From a virus: 31,037 nt of DNA. A program made the translations under genes and the position numbers. The stretch spans positions 1 to 31,037 of the IMG/VR virus record IMGVR_UViG_3300022074_000226, one strand, 5' to 3'. The notes under the pieces are model-generated. The model saw only the letters and a list, made by a program, of their open reading frames with translations, had not been told where the DNA came from and did not search any database. Shown here piece by piece: positions 1 through 7,593 of this stretch. Position 1 is the first letter of the stretch, and each line of letters begins with the position of its first letter.

Positions 1-1287
1 ATGCAAGTTAAGATACCTTATAAGCCTCGTCCTATACAGGCTGAGATGCACACTCATTTAAAGCGATGGAATGTGTTAGTTATGCACAGACGCTTTGGTA
101 AGACTGTCTGGGCTGTTAATGAATTGATAAAGAAGGCTCTGACTTGTGAGTTACCAAGACCTAGGGTTGCTTTTGTTGCCCCTACCTTTACACAGGCCAA
201 GCGGATTGCATGGGATTATGTAAAATACTATGCGGGTGTAATACCAGGTGCTACGTTTAATGAAACTGAGTTGCGGGTAGATTTCCCTAACGGTGCTAGG
301 CTAACCCTCTTATCAGCAGAAAACCCAGATAGTTTGCGTGGTATTTACTTAGATCTATGTATCTTTGATGAATTTGGTATGCAGAACCCTAGAGTGTGGG
401 GGGAAGTTGTTAGACCAGCCCTATCCGACAGAGAGGGCGGCGCGGTGTTTCTAGGTACACCAGCAGGGCATAATCATTTTTTTGATCTATTAGAGCAAGC
501 TAAGTCTGAGGAGGCTAATGGCTCTGACCAGTGGTACTGGAAGATTGTAAAGGCCAGTGAAAGCCAGCTAGTTAAAGAAGCCGAACTGGATGCTGCACGG
601 GTGCAAATGACGCCAGAGCAGTATGAGCAGGAGTATGAGTGTTCGTTCACGGCTGCTATTATAGGAGCTTATTATGGAAAGTTGCTCACAGATGCTGATG
701 ATAATGGACGTATTACAAGAGTACCATATGATCCTGCTTACCCTGTGCATACCGCTTGGGATCTGGGTATAAACGATTCAACAGCCATATGGTTTGCACA
801 AGTATTTAGAAGCGGTGCTGTTAATGTTATTGACTACTATGAGAGTAGCGGTGTTGGATTAGATCATTATGCTGAAATATTACGGCAGAAAGATTACCAC
901 TGGGGGGATCACTTGGCTCCTCACGACATTGAGGTACGAGAATTAGGTAGCGGTAAGAGTAGGCTGGAAACGGCATTTAGTTTGGGTATAAGGTTTAGAG
1001 TTATTCCTAAGATGAAAGTAGCTGACGGTATTAACGCGGCAAGGATGCTTTTACCTAAATGCCACTTTGATAGAGATAAATGTGAAACAGGCGTAGAGAT
1101 GTTACGTCAGTATAGGCAGGAATGGGATGACCGCAAAAAGACTTTTAGAGATCACCCGCGCCATGACTTTACGAGCCATGCTGCGGATGCGTTTAGGTAT
1201 CTGGCTGTTGGGTTGGAGAATAAACAAAGCTTTACTAAACCTCCGCAACAAATCGCGGTTAATGAATATAATCCTTTCTCGATATGA
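1..1287 (+). CDS. terL: Terminase large subunit (DNA packaging ATPase/nuclease)
   Basis: This is the motor protein that pumps phage DNA into the prohead and cuts it. The N-terminal ATPase shows a Walker A-type loop at residues 29-35 (HRRFGKT) and a Walker B ending in the catalytic pair D123-E124 after a hydrophobic run (LDLCIFDE). A GTP triplet at 152-154 fits the coupling motif. The C-terminal nuclease half has acidic residues in the expected places: D254 in WDLG, the HDIE segment near 308-311, and D396 in AADAFRY. At 428 residues it is on the short side for the family but has both domains. The window begins exactly at its ATG and the N-terminus looks complete. No small terminase subunit is visible; it would lie upstream. 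Confidence 0.95.
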   Translation: MQVKIPYKPRPIQAEMHTHLKRWNVLVMHRRFGKTVWAVNELIKKALTCELPRPRVAFVAPTFTQAKRIAWDYVKYYAGVIPGATFNETELRVDFPNGARLTLLSAENPDSLRGIYLDLCIFDEFGMQNPRVWGEVVRPALSDREGGAVFLGTPAGHNHFFDLLEQAKSEEANGSDQWYWKIVKASESQLVKEAELDAARVQMTPEQYEQEYECSFTAAIIGAYYGKLLTDADDNGRITRVPYDPAYPVHTAWDLGINDSTAIWFAQVFRSGAVNVIDYYESSGVGLDHYAEILRQKDYHWGDHLAPHDIEVRELGSGKSRLETAFSLGIRFRVIPKMKVADGINAARMLLPKCHFDRDKCETGVEMLRQYRQEWDDRKKTFRDHPRHDFTSHAADAFRYLAVGLENKQSFTKPPQQIAVNEYNPFSI

Positions 1288-1697
1288 CGCACGAAATGTC
1301 AAAGCCGTTCGTTTTGGCACTGGTAGAAAATAGCGAATATCATAGTTGGTGGAGTGATAAAGAAGTACGGCAATACGTTGATACGCCTATGAGTCTAGGC
1401 CAGTACGTTGTGTTTTGTGATGACGATTTTGAGCCTATAGGTTATGCAAGTTGGGGCTTTCCTAATGAGCGACAGATACAAAAATACCTAATAGAAAATG
1501 TATTTCCTGTGGATGGTTTTAGTGGGGGTGGGGATACAGTTTGGATTGTGGACTTTATTTGTTTGGGCGGAAAGAGTAATATAGCAAAATCATTTCGTTA
1601 TTTAAAAGATGAATTAAAAGAAACTGGACTTAATAAAGCTATATGGTTACGGACAGAAACAGGCAAACTTGGCTGGTTTAAGTTAAAGGAGACTTGA
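1284..1697 (+). CDS. HlyC-like (RTX toxin-activating) lysine acyltransferase
   Basis: The 137-residue protein resembles the HlyC/TAAT family, which moves fatty acyl groups from acyl carrier protein to lysines of RTX toxins. By recall of the HlyC sequence, three blocks line up in order: a His followed by W at 20-22 (HSW), PIGYASW at 51-57 against HlyC PVAYCSW, and WIVDFICLGG at 87-96 against WFIDWIAPFG. The two catalytic residues known in HlyC (His23 and Asp92) therefore correspond to His20 and Asp90 here. It lacks the HlyC C-terminal tail. The ATG overlaps the terminase stop codon (ATGA), so the two are translationally coupled. No RTX toxin is encoded in the window, so its target is unknown; it may modify a virion or host protein. 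A GNAT-fold relative of other specificity is the main alternative. Confidence 0.75.
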   Translation: MTHEMSKPFVLALVENSEYHSWWSDKEVRQYVDTPMSLGQYVVFCDDDFEPIGYASWGFPNERQIQKYLIENVFPVDGFSGGGDTVWIVDFICLGGKSNIAKSFRYLKDELKETGLNKAIWLRTETGKLGWFKLKET

Positions 1698-1698
1698 T

Positions 1699-2427
1699 AT
1701 GGGCAGTGGTAATGGCGGCGGCGGTGGAAACGATAATGCTTTCACACCTGATCGCAGACGCAGAGAAGAAGAAGCTAGGAGAGGCCGTGAGTTTGAAAAG
1801 CAACAGCTAAAAAAATCTGCTGAAGCACTACAAGCTAAAGATCGGGCTAGCTCTACTCGTGATCCTGACTTTGGTGCTAAAGCTCCTGCCCCTGCCCCAC
1901 AGATGGGCAGAAGCCCTGGTGCCTTCCAAGCAATGTTAGGTAGCACTGGACAAGGTGCAAAGGATGCGGCGGCGTTAGCTGGGCGTTCTGAGTTTGGCAG
2001 TAAAAGCAATTTTAACGCACTTGGCAAAATGGTTTCTGAGGCTAGAGGAGAAACAGACATTCTTGTTCCAAGCGCAACTACTGCTGGTGCAGCTATACTT
2101 AAAAGACAAATGAACGAGTCCATGCTTCAAAAAATTATTGCTGGTGGCAAGCCTGTGTTTAGCGGTGGTAATATTGTTGGCGTTGATGAAAACGGAACTT
2201 TTACTGGTCAAGCTAGTGCAAGCCCATTGGCTTCCAAACCAACTATAGAACAGCAAACAAGAGATGATCCTGCAATAACGCCAGAAATAACCCCAGAAGT
2301 AATAGAAGATGATGTAACTGTATCTGGCGATCCAACCATTATGGGACGCAGTAAGCGCAGAACACGCGGTAAACGTAGCGGTCTTGCTGGTAAAACTGAT
2401 GAGTATGGTATTCTTGTTACTACATAA
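1699..2427 (+). CDS. Hypothetical low-complexity protein of the packaging/head region
   Basis: The 242-residue product is not recognised. It begins with a glycine-rich stretch (GSGNGGGGG) followed by an Arg/Glu-rich segment around residues 19-40 that could form a charged helix. An Ala/Pro-rich linker comes next, then an acidic patch (about residues 190-210) and a very basic segment near 213-228 (SKRRTRGKRSG). No enzymatic motif or membrane segment is visible. The start follows a good ribosome binding site (AAGGAG, ending nine bases before the ATG). It lies between the acyltransferase and the portal block, where podoviruses often carry small head-associated proteins. The disordered look and charged ends suggest a structural or nucleic-acid-contacting accessory, but this is inference. 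Confidence 0.75.
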   Translation: MGSGNGGGGGNDNAFTPDRRRREEEARRGREFEKQQLKKSAEALQAKDRASSTRDPDFGAKAPAPAPQMGRSPGAFQAMLGSTGQGAKDAAALAGRSEFGSKSNFNALGKMVSEARGETDILVPSATTAGAAILKRQMNESMLQKIIAGGKPVFSGGNIVGVDENGTFTGQASASPLASKPTIEQQTRDDPAITPEITPEVIEDDVTVSGDPTIMGRSKRRTRGKRSGLAGKTDEYGILVTT

Positions 2428-2438
2428 AGAGGTATAAA

Positions 2439-2651
2439 ATGTCTTTCTTAACGCCAAAAATATCTACGCCACCACCACCACCAGCCCCAGAGCCGCCTGA
2501 TGAGACTGATTACGCACAAGCTGCTGCTTTGTCAGAAGATGCTATGGCACAGGAACGGCGTGGGCGTAAGGGCAGAAAGTCAACGCAAGTTGCTGGGATA
2601 TTGGGCAAAGAGTCCGAAAACTCAGTGATGAAACCTACATTGTTAGGATAG
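2439..2651 (+). CDS. Small proline-rich protein preceding the portal
   Basis: This 70-residue protein has a run of prolines near its N-terminus (STPPPPPAPEPP, residues 9-20). An acidic/alanine segment and a basic patch (RRGRKGRKS, about residues 40-48) follow. Small proteins with this MSFLTPK-like start and a proline run directly upstream of the portal recur in podovirus genomes; I recall the pattern but know no function. The start is preceded by AGAGG in the short gap after the previous gene, and the stop is three bases before the portal ATG. It is probably disordered and probably a minor structural or assembly factor. Confidence 0.75.
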   Translation: MSFLTPKISTPPPPPAPEPPDETDYAQAAALSEDAMAQERRGRKGRKSTQVAGILGKESENSVMKPTLLG

Positions 2652-2654
2652 GAC

Positions 2655-4241
2655 ATGGAAAAGCAGAATGAAGTCATAGCTAGGTTTGAATACCTAGAAA
2701 GCCAGCGTTCCAACTGGGATAGCCATTATCAGGAACTGGCAGACTACATGCTGCCACGAAAAGCCGATATTGTGCGTAAGCGCAGTCGCGGTGAAAAAAG
2801 AACGGAGCTTATATTTGACGGTACTGCACTGCAAGCCGTTGATTTACTTGCATCTTCTTTGCACGGAATGCTTACAAGCGGAGCTACGCCTTGGTTTCAT
2901 TTAACCCTAAAAGATGACCAGCTAGGCCGTAATGAAGAAGTGCAAGCTTGGTTAGAAGATACCAGTTCTCGTATGATGAGAGCTATAACAATGTCTAACT
3001 TTGAAACCGAAGTCCACGAAATGTATGTGGATCTGGTTGTTTTTGGCACGGGCTGTATGTTTGTCGAAATGGACAATACCAGCTTACGATTTAGCACACG
3101 GCACATATCAGAGTTTTATGTAGCTGAAGATCAGTATGGAATCGTTGACACTGTATTTCGTAAGTACAGATTGCCAGCAAGACAAGCGGTGCAAAGGTTT
3201 GGCTTAGAAAACGTAGGCAAGTTTATTAAAAAAACATTTGAGAAAAAGCCTGATGAGGAAGTAGCTATTCTTCATTCTGTAATGCCACGCAAAGAACGCG
3301 ATCCTACTAAACGGGACAATAAAAATATGCCTTTTGCTTCTGTGTATATCTGCATGGAAACAAAGATGGTTATACAAGAAAGCGGGTTCCAAGAGTTCCC
3401 ATACGTTGTTCCGCGCTTCCTCAAGGCAACTGGCGAAGTGATGGGGCGTTCCCCAGCTATGGTGGCGTTGCCAGATGTTAAGATGCTTAATCTAATGTCA
3501 AAGACCATTATACAAGCTGCACAGAAACTAATTGATCCTCCGCTTTTGGTTCCTGATGACGGATTTCTTCTCCCTGTCCGTACCCAGCCTGGGGGACTCA
3601 ACTTCTTTAGAAGTGGCACAAGAGATACAATTACGCCACTAAACACAGGCGCAAACATACCTATTGGCCTGAGTATGGAAGAACAGCGCAGAACGGCTAT
3701 ACGTTCAGCATTCTATGTAGATCAGCTTCTAACAGGCGGTTCGCCTAATATGACAGCTACAGAAGTTGTGCAACGCCAAGAAGAGCGTATGCGCGTTATC
3801 GGGCCAGTACTAGGGCGTTTGATGAATGAGATGCTACGCCCAATGATTGATCGTATATTTGCTTTAATGTTACGGGCAGATATGCTGGCAACACCGCCAG
3901 AAGTTCTACAGGGTCTTGATGTAGATGTTGAGTATGTATCACCACTAGCACGCGCACAGAAATCAAGTAGCCTTAACAGCACAATGCAAGCACTAGAAAT
4001 ACTGCTTCCATTAGCTCAAGCGTTGCCAGTAGCCGAACATATTAATGCTGATGGTTTGGTAAATCACATTATGGACAGCCTTGGCGTTCCTAAGAAAGTT
4101 GTAAACCCACAGTCTGAAGTTGACGCCGTAAGAGAAGAACAAGCGGCACAGCAAGAGGCTATGATGGCTCGTCAGGCAGAAACACAAGATGTACAAGATG
4201 TAGCTCAATTAGCGCAAGCATCAAGGATGGTATCTAAATGA
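2655..4241 (+). CDS. Portal protein (T7-type head-to-tail connector)
   Basis: This protein forms the ring at the capsid vertex through which DNA enters and leaves and to which the tail attaches. The 528-residue length matches T7 gp8-type connectors (about 536). Family-typical segments are visible: an N-terminal region with WDSHYQELADYMLPRK, the central LIDPPLLVP block around residues 291-299, PGGLNFF shortly after, and MTATEVVQRQEE near residue 366. The last is followed by a long helix-forming stretch (the clip/wing to stem region). The C-terminal 40 residues are Gln/Ala-rich. It overlaps the next gene by four bases. Assignment to the head-tail connector family is firm; I see no oddities. Confidence 0.95.
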   Translation: MEKQNEVIARFEYLESQRSNWDSHYQELADYMLPRKADIVRKRSRGEKRTELIFDGTALQAVDLLASSLHGMLTSGATPWFHLTLKDDQLGRNEEVQAWLEDTSSRMMRAITMSNFETEVHEMYVDLVVFGTGCMFVEMDNTSLRFSTRHISEFYVAEDQYGIVDTVFRKYRLPARQAVQRFGLENVGKFIKKTFEKKPDEEVAILHSVMPRKERDPTKRDNKNMPFASVYICMETKMVIQESGFQEFPYVVPRFLKATGEVMGRSPAMVALPDVKMLNLMSKTIIQAAQKLIDPPLLVPDDGFLLPVRTQPGGLNFFRSGTRDTITPLNTGANIPIGLSMEEQRRTAIRSAFYVDQLLTGGSPNMTATEVVQRQEERMRVIGPVLGRLMNEMLRPMIDRIFALMLRADMLATPPEVLQGLDVDVEYVSPLARAQKSSSLNSTMQALEILLPLAQALPVAEHINADGLVNHIMDSLGVPKKVVNPQSEVDAVREEQAAQQEAMMARQAETQDVQDVAQLAQASRMVSK

Positions 4242-4441
4242 ACGAACAGATAACAAAACTTAAAACCATGTATACTGATGTTTTTGAAAGTAATGCTGGT
4301 AAAAAAGTTTTAGGAGATCTTGAGGCAAGATGTAATTGGAGAACCTCAAGTTATGTAGCTGGCGATGCTAATGCTACAGCATTTGAAGAAGGGAAACGTG
4401 CAGTTTTATTGCACATATACAACATGATGAATGAGGAGTAA
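4238..4441 (+). CDS. Bbp19-like small structural protein
   Basis: This 67-residue protein starts inside the portal stop codon (ATGA). It resembles the small Bbp19-type proteins first named in Bordetella phage BPP-1, which lie between portal and scaffold genes. The shared pattern is a start of the kind YxDVFxSxxGxKVLxDLxxRC, an aromatic or positive central loop, and a C-terminal helix of the kind AFEEGKRAVLLHIYNMM. It is probably one helix-loop-helix unit. BPP-1 Bbp19 is listed as a virion or assembly protein without a known mechanism. Position and pattern both support the call, which rests on memory of the family rather than on an alignment. Confidence 0.75.
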   Translation: MNEQITKLKTMYTDVFESNAGKKVLGDLEARCNWRTSSYVAGDANATAFEEGKRAVLLHIYNMMNEE

Positions 4442-4444
4442 TTT

Positions 4445-5299
4445 ATGTCAGAGCAAGTTGCCGAACAGGTAGCCCAGCCAGAAACAGCCCCATCAATGCT
4501 GGAAACCCCAGCAGAGGTTGCACAAGGCGGGTCTGGTAACGGTTTCATGGAAATGATACCAGAAGATCTAAGGGAGCATCCAAGTCTTTCACCTATAAAG
4601 GATGTTGGGAATCTAGCGCGTTCTTTTGTTAATGCACAAAAACTTATTGGTGCAGACAAGATACCGTTTCCAACAAACCCCTCACAGGAAGATTTAGATA
4701 ATATTTACAGTAGGTTAGGCAGACCAGAAACCCCAGAAGGATACGAACTATCAGCAGATGGAAATGTAATTACAGAGCAAGTAGCTGAAGAATATTCTGG
4801 TATAGCTCATAAGCTTGGGCTTACACCCCAACAAGCATCTGGAATACTTGACTACTACAAAGGTTCTATAGGTCAAAGCGCAGAGCAAATGGAACAGATT
4901 GCTCAAGAAAAATTAGAGCAAACTACTAATGACTTAAAACGTGAGTGGGGTAATGCTTTTGAAAACAAAGTTGCTGCCGCGCAGGACATTGTAGAGCAGT
5001 TTGCTGGTAATGAAATACTAGGTATGCGTCTTGAAGATGGCACTATGATTGGCAACCACCCTGCTTTTATCAAAGCATTTGCTGCTATAGGTGAATTTAA
5101 ATCTACAGTAACAAGCGAAGATACAATAAACGATGGCGCAAGAAACTCTGTGTTTACGCCAGCACAAGCGCAAGCAGAGATTGACGCTATTATGAATGAC
5201 AAGAGCCACCCTTACCATGACAGAAAGAATGTCACGGGGAGGCAGAGAGCCATAGAGCATGTAAATAGCTTGTTCACAATGGTTCATGGAAGCGAATAA
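4445..5299 (+). CDS. Capsid scaffolding/assembly protein
   Basis: The 284-residue product is acidic and Gln/Glu-rich. It has an unstructured N-terminus, a central segment with LGRPETPEGYEL (about residues 95-106), and long heptad-like helical stretches between about 115 and 190. The phrase RPETPEGYEL and the following helical region are typical of podovirus scaffolding proteins that chaperone capsid assembly and then leave the prohead. Its place between portal and major capsid is the standard one. The ATG is preceded by GAGGAG four bases after the previous stop codon region. No protease motif is seen, so scaffold removal probably does not involve this protein cutting itself. Confidence 0.85.
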   Translation: MSEQVAEQVAQPETAPSMLETPAEVAQGGSGNGFMEMIPEDLREHPSLSPIKDVGNLARSFVNAQKLIGADKIPFPTNPSQEDLDNIYSRLGRPETPEGYELSADGNVITEQVAEEYSGIAHKLGLTPQQASGILDYYKGSIGQSAEQMEQIAQEKLEQTTNDLKREWGNAFENKVAAAQDIVEQFAGNEILGMRLEDGTMIGNHPAFIKAFAAIGEFKSTVTSEDTINDGARNSVFTPAQAQAEIDAIMNDKSHPYHDRKNVTGRQRAIEHVNSLFTMVHGSE

Positions 5300-5301
5300 T
5301 T

Positions 5302-5538
5302 ATGGAAGATGAATTATCCCCATTGGCAGTTCGCTTAGAATGCCTTAGAATGGCAGTCGAGTTTGGTACGCAACGTGATGTTACTAACCCAGTTGAACTG
5401 GCTGAAAAGTATCATAGTTGGGTAACGCAACGGGGTAGCGGTGCAAACCGTCCCAAAGACAATCGGATAGACGATAGCCTTATGGTGGCTCAAAAACCTA
5501 GAAGTGTCCGTAAGGGTAGCGCATCGAAAACAATGTAA
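5302..5538 (+). CDS. Small hypothetical protein between scaffold and capsid
   Basis: This 78-residue protein is not recognised by function. The N-terminal half is helical in character (LAVRLECLRMAVEF, then NPVELAEKYHSWV at about residues 30-42). The C-terminal half is basic and Ser/Lys-rich (PRSVRKGSASK). The combination of RLECLRMA and a later ELAEKYxxWV recurs in small phage proteins next to scaffold genes, so it is likely conserved. It starts two bases after the scaffold stop codon and is followed by a 30-base gap holding the capsid ribosome binding site. A head-assembly accessory role is a guess from position only. Confidence 0.7.
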   Translation: MEDELSPLAVRLECLRMAVEFGTQRDVTNPVELAEKYHSWVTQRGSGANRPKDNRIDDSLMVAQKPRSVRKGSASKTM

Positions 5539-5557
5539 CTTAAACCGTGTGAAACAA

Positions 5558-5571
5558 GGAGACATAATATG
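5558..5571 (+). promoter_or_regulatory. Strong ribosome binding site of the capsid gene
   Basis: AAGGAGACATAAT directly precedes the capsid ATG at 5569. The same GGAGACATAA string precedes the tail fibre ATG at 18291, and variants (AAGGAGACTTGAT, AAGGAGAAATAA) precede 1699 and 19750. It is the best Shine-Dalgarno match in the head region, in keeping with the high copy number of the capsid protein. Confidence 0.6.
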
Positions 5572-6447
5572 TCATCAGAAATCACCACGGCATTTGTGCA
5601 ACAATACTCTGCAAACGTGCAGATGTTATCACAGCAGATGGGTTCTCGTTTGCGTGATACGGTGCGGATTGAAAATATTGTTGGTAAGAATGCCTTTATA
5701 GATCAGATTGGTGTGGCAACGGCACAGCTACGCACATCGCGAAATGCAGACACTCCACAGATTGATACCCCTCACGGGCGTAGACGTCTTTCTCTAGCTG
5801 ACTACGAGTATGCTGATCTCATTGACGATCAGGATAAAGTTCGTATGTTGATTGATCCGACTTCATCTTACGCTATGGCTGCTGCTGCTGCTATGGGACG
5901 TGCGATGGATGACGTTATCATTGCTTCTGCAACTGGTGCTGCCTCAACAGGCGAAACTGGTTCTGGCACAGCAAACCTAGATGCAACTACTAACTCAGTA
6001 GGTTCTGCATCTTCAAACGATGGACTAACTGTTGCAAAACTAGTTGAAGCAAAGCGTAAACTAGATGTGCAAGATGTTGATCCTTCGATCCCACGCTACA
6101 TTGCGGTTAGCCCAAAGCAGATCGAAGATTTGTTAGGAACAACCCAAGTAACAAGTTCTGATTTCAACACAGTCAAAGCTTTGGTTTCTGGCGATGTGGA
6201 TACCTTTATGGGCTTCCGCTTTGTCATGTCAAACCGTCTAAGCATTGACAGTAACGACATCCGTAAGTGTTTTGCATGGGCTGAAGATGGTCTTACCTTG
6301 GGTATTGGTAAGGACATTTCTGCTAGGATTGATGAACGCGCAGACAAAGGTTATGCAACCCAAGTTTACTATTGCATGAGTATCGGTTCGGTACGCATGG
6401 AAGAAAACAAGGTTGTACAAATCTTCTGTGATGAAACCCCAGACTAA
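5569..6447 (+). CDS. Major capsid protein
   Basis: The 292-residue protein has the features of the podovirus capsid family that includes BPP-1 Bbp17. These are an N-terminal helix with FVQQYSANVQMLSQQMGSRL, then RRRLSLADYEYADLIDDQDKVRMLIDP around residues 71-97, and a helix rich in alanine (YAMAAAAAMGRAMDDVI, about 101-117). A Ser/Gly/Thr-rich loop at about 120-150 follows. The C-terminal part (IGKDISARIDERADKGYATQVYY, then RMEENKVVQI) fits the closing strands of an HK97-type fold. It follows the scaffold block and the strongest ribosome binding site of the region. No cleavable N-terminal delta domain is evident, consistent with a separate scaffold gene. Confidence 0.9.
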   Translation: MSSEITTAFVQQYSANVQMLSQQMGSRLRDTVRIENIVGKNAFIDQIGVATAQLRTSRNADTPQIDTPHGRRRLSLADYEYADLIDDQDKVRMLIDPTSSYAMAAAAAMGRAMDDVIIASATGAASTGETGSGTANLDATTNSVGSASSNDGLTVAKLVEAKRKLDVQDVDPSIPRYIAVSPKQIEDLLGTTQVTSSDFNTVKALVSGDVDTFMGFRFVMSNRLSIDSNDIRKCFAWAEDGLTLGIGKDISARIDERADKGYATQVYYCMSIGSVRMEENKVVQIFCDETPD

Positions 6448-6459
6448 TAGGAGCTAGAG

Positions 6460-6939
6460 ATGACTACTAGAAATTCAGACTTAGTAGCAAATCTTGAGGC
6501 TTCCCCTCAAGTTGCTAATAAAGCCCAAGAGCTACAAGGCGTTGTCCGTATAGCTCAAGGTAATGTTGCTTTGTTGGCTGGTGATAGCACTAACGGTGAT
6601 ATTGTTATGCTTGCGCCAGTTCCTAGTAACGCAACTATTATGTCTTTGCGTGTAGGCACAGATGCCCTTGGTGGTAGCTGTACTTATGATGTTGGCATCT
6701 ACACAGATGCTGGTGCAGTAAAAGACATTGACTTCTTTGCCACTTCTGTTGCCGATGGCGCAGCAGTAGCAGAGTTGCGTTACGAGGCAGCTAACCTCAA
6801 CACTACTGGGCAACAGCTATACACAATGGCTGGTGATAGCACTGATCCAGGCGGGTTCTACTACATTGCGGCAACCTTTGACGCAACTGGTGGCACTGCT
6901 GGTGATATGGCTTTTATCATTGAGTATGTTGTAAACTAA
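6460..6939 (+). CDS. Probable capsid decoration/head fibre-like structural protein
   Basis: The 159-residue protein is rich in Ala, Gly, Thr and Asp and alternates short beta-type segments. It has no enzymatic motif and no membrane segment. The run VANKAQELQGVVRIAQGNVALLAGDS near residues 18-43 and the closing GDMAFIIEYVVN look like the strands of a beta-sandwich exposed on a virion. It lies 12 bases after the capsid stop codon with its own AGGAG site and is followed by a terminator-like hairpin, so it is probably made at levels close to the capsid. A decoration protein is the best guess; a minor head protein is possible. Confidence 0.6.
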   Translation: MTTRNSDLVANLEASPQVANKAQELQGVVRIAQGNVALLAGDSTNGDIVMLAPVPSNATIMSLRVGTDALGGSCTYDVGIYTDAGAVKDIDFFATSVADGAAVAELRYEAANLNTTGQQLYTMAGDSTDPGGFYYIAATFDATGGTAGDMAFIIEYVVN

Positions 6940-6950
6940 ACAAGTTAGAA

Positions 6951-6979
6951 GGGGCGGCGGTCTGCTGCCCCCTCTCCCC
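6951..6979 (+). terminator. GC-rich hairpin closing the head module
   Basis: GGGGCGGC (6951-6958) pairs with GCTGCCCC (6964-6971), eight pairs with one G-U, around a five-base loop. The following tract CTCTCCCCTTT is pyrimidine-rich but poor in T, so it may be a partial terminator. It lies directly after the capsid and decoration genes, where phages often reduce read-through into the tail genes. Confidence 0.55.
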
Positions 6980-6993
6980 TTTAGGAGTTTGCT

Positions 6994-7590
6994 ATGTCCT
7001 CAGTAGTTGACATTTGTAATGAAGCGATGGATTTGTTAGGCGCGGCAACGATAACGTCACTGACCGAAAACTCCAAAGAAGCTAGACTTTGCAATAGAAA
7101 ATTTGATCTTACACGAGATGCAGTGCTACGCGCACATCCTTGGAATGTTGCGATAGCAAGAGCAGAGCTTGCGGCAAGCAGTGTAAGCCCTGAGTTTGGT
7201 TTTAGTCACCAGTTCCAATTACCTACTGACCCTTATTGCTTGAGGGTTCTTTCGTATTGGAACACTAATGTAAACAATGATCTTGCTGCATATGACAGCA
7301 ACAGAATGTTTAAAATAGAAGGCCGCAGAATTTTAGCTAACGATGATGCTTGCAAGATTATCTACATATCACGTTTAACAGATACAGAAGATTATGATTC
7401 GTTGCTGTCTAACGCGATAGCTCATAGGCTTGCGGCTGACACAGCTTATGCTATCACTGGTAGTAACTCTGTAGCCCAGCAAATGTACACCATGTATGAA
7501 GCTCGCTTGAAAGAAGCGAAAGGTGTGGACTCTATGGAAGGCTACCCAGAACAGCCAGTAGCGGATTACTTTATCGATATTAGGTATTAG
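6994..7590 (+). CDS. Tail tubular protein A (gp11-like head-tail adaptor)
   Basis: The 198-residue product matches the pattern of T7 gp11-type adaptors, the ring that joins portal to tail nozzle. It opens with a helix of the kind VVDICNEAMDLLGAATITSL, then RKFDLTRDAVLRAHPWNVAIARAEL around residues 34-60. FQLPTDPYCLRVL (about 74-86) and a C-terminal helical region (AHRLAADTAYAITGSNSVAQQMY) follow. Length (T7 gp11 is 196) and position just before the large nozzle protein agree. AGGAG precedes the ATG. It is separated from the next gene by three bases. Confidence 0.88.
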   Translation: MSSVVDICNEAMDLLGAATITSLTENSKEARLCNRKFDLTRDAVLRAHPWNVAIARAELAASSVSPEFGFSHQFQLPTDPYCLRVLSYWNTNVNNDLAAYDSNRMFKIEGRRILANDDACKIIYISRLTDTEDYDSLLSNAIAHRLAADTAYAITGSNSVAQQMYTMYEARLKEAKGVDSMEGYPEQPVADYFIDIRY

Positions 7591-7593
7591 AAC

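Noticed and set aside
1683-2123. Leftward open frame of 146 codons opposite the 1699 gene
   Set aside because: Ser/Leu/Pro/Ala-rich text mirrors the Gly/Arg-rich sense gene; the sense gene has a good ribosome site and fits the operon.
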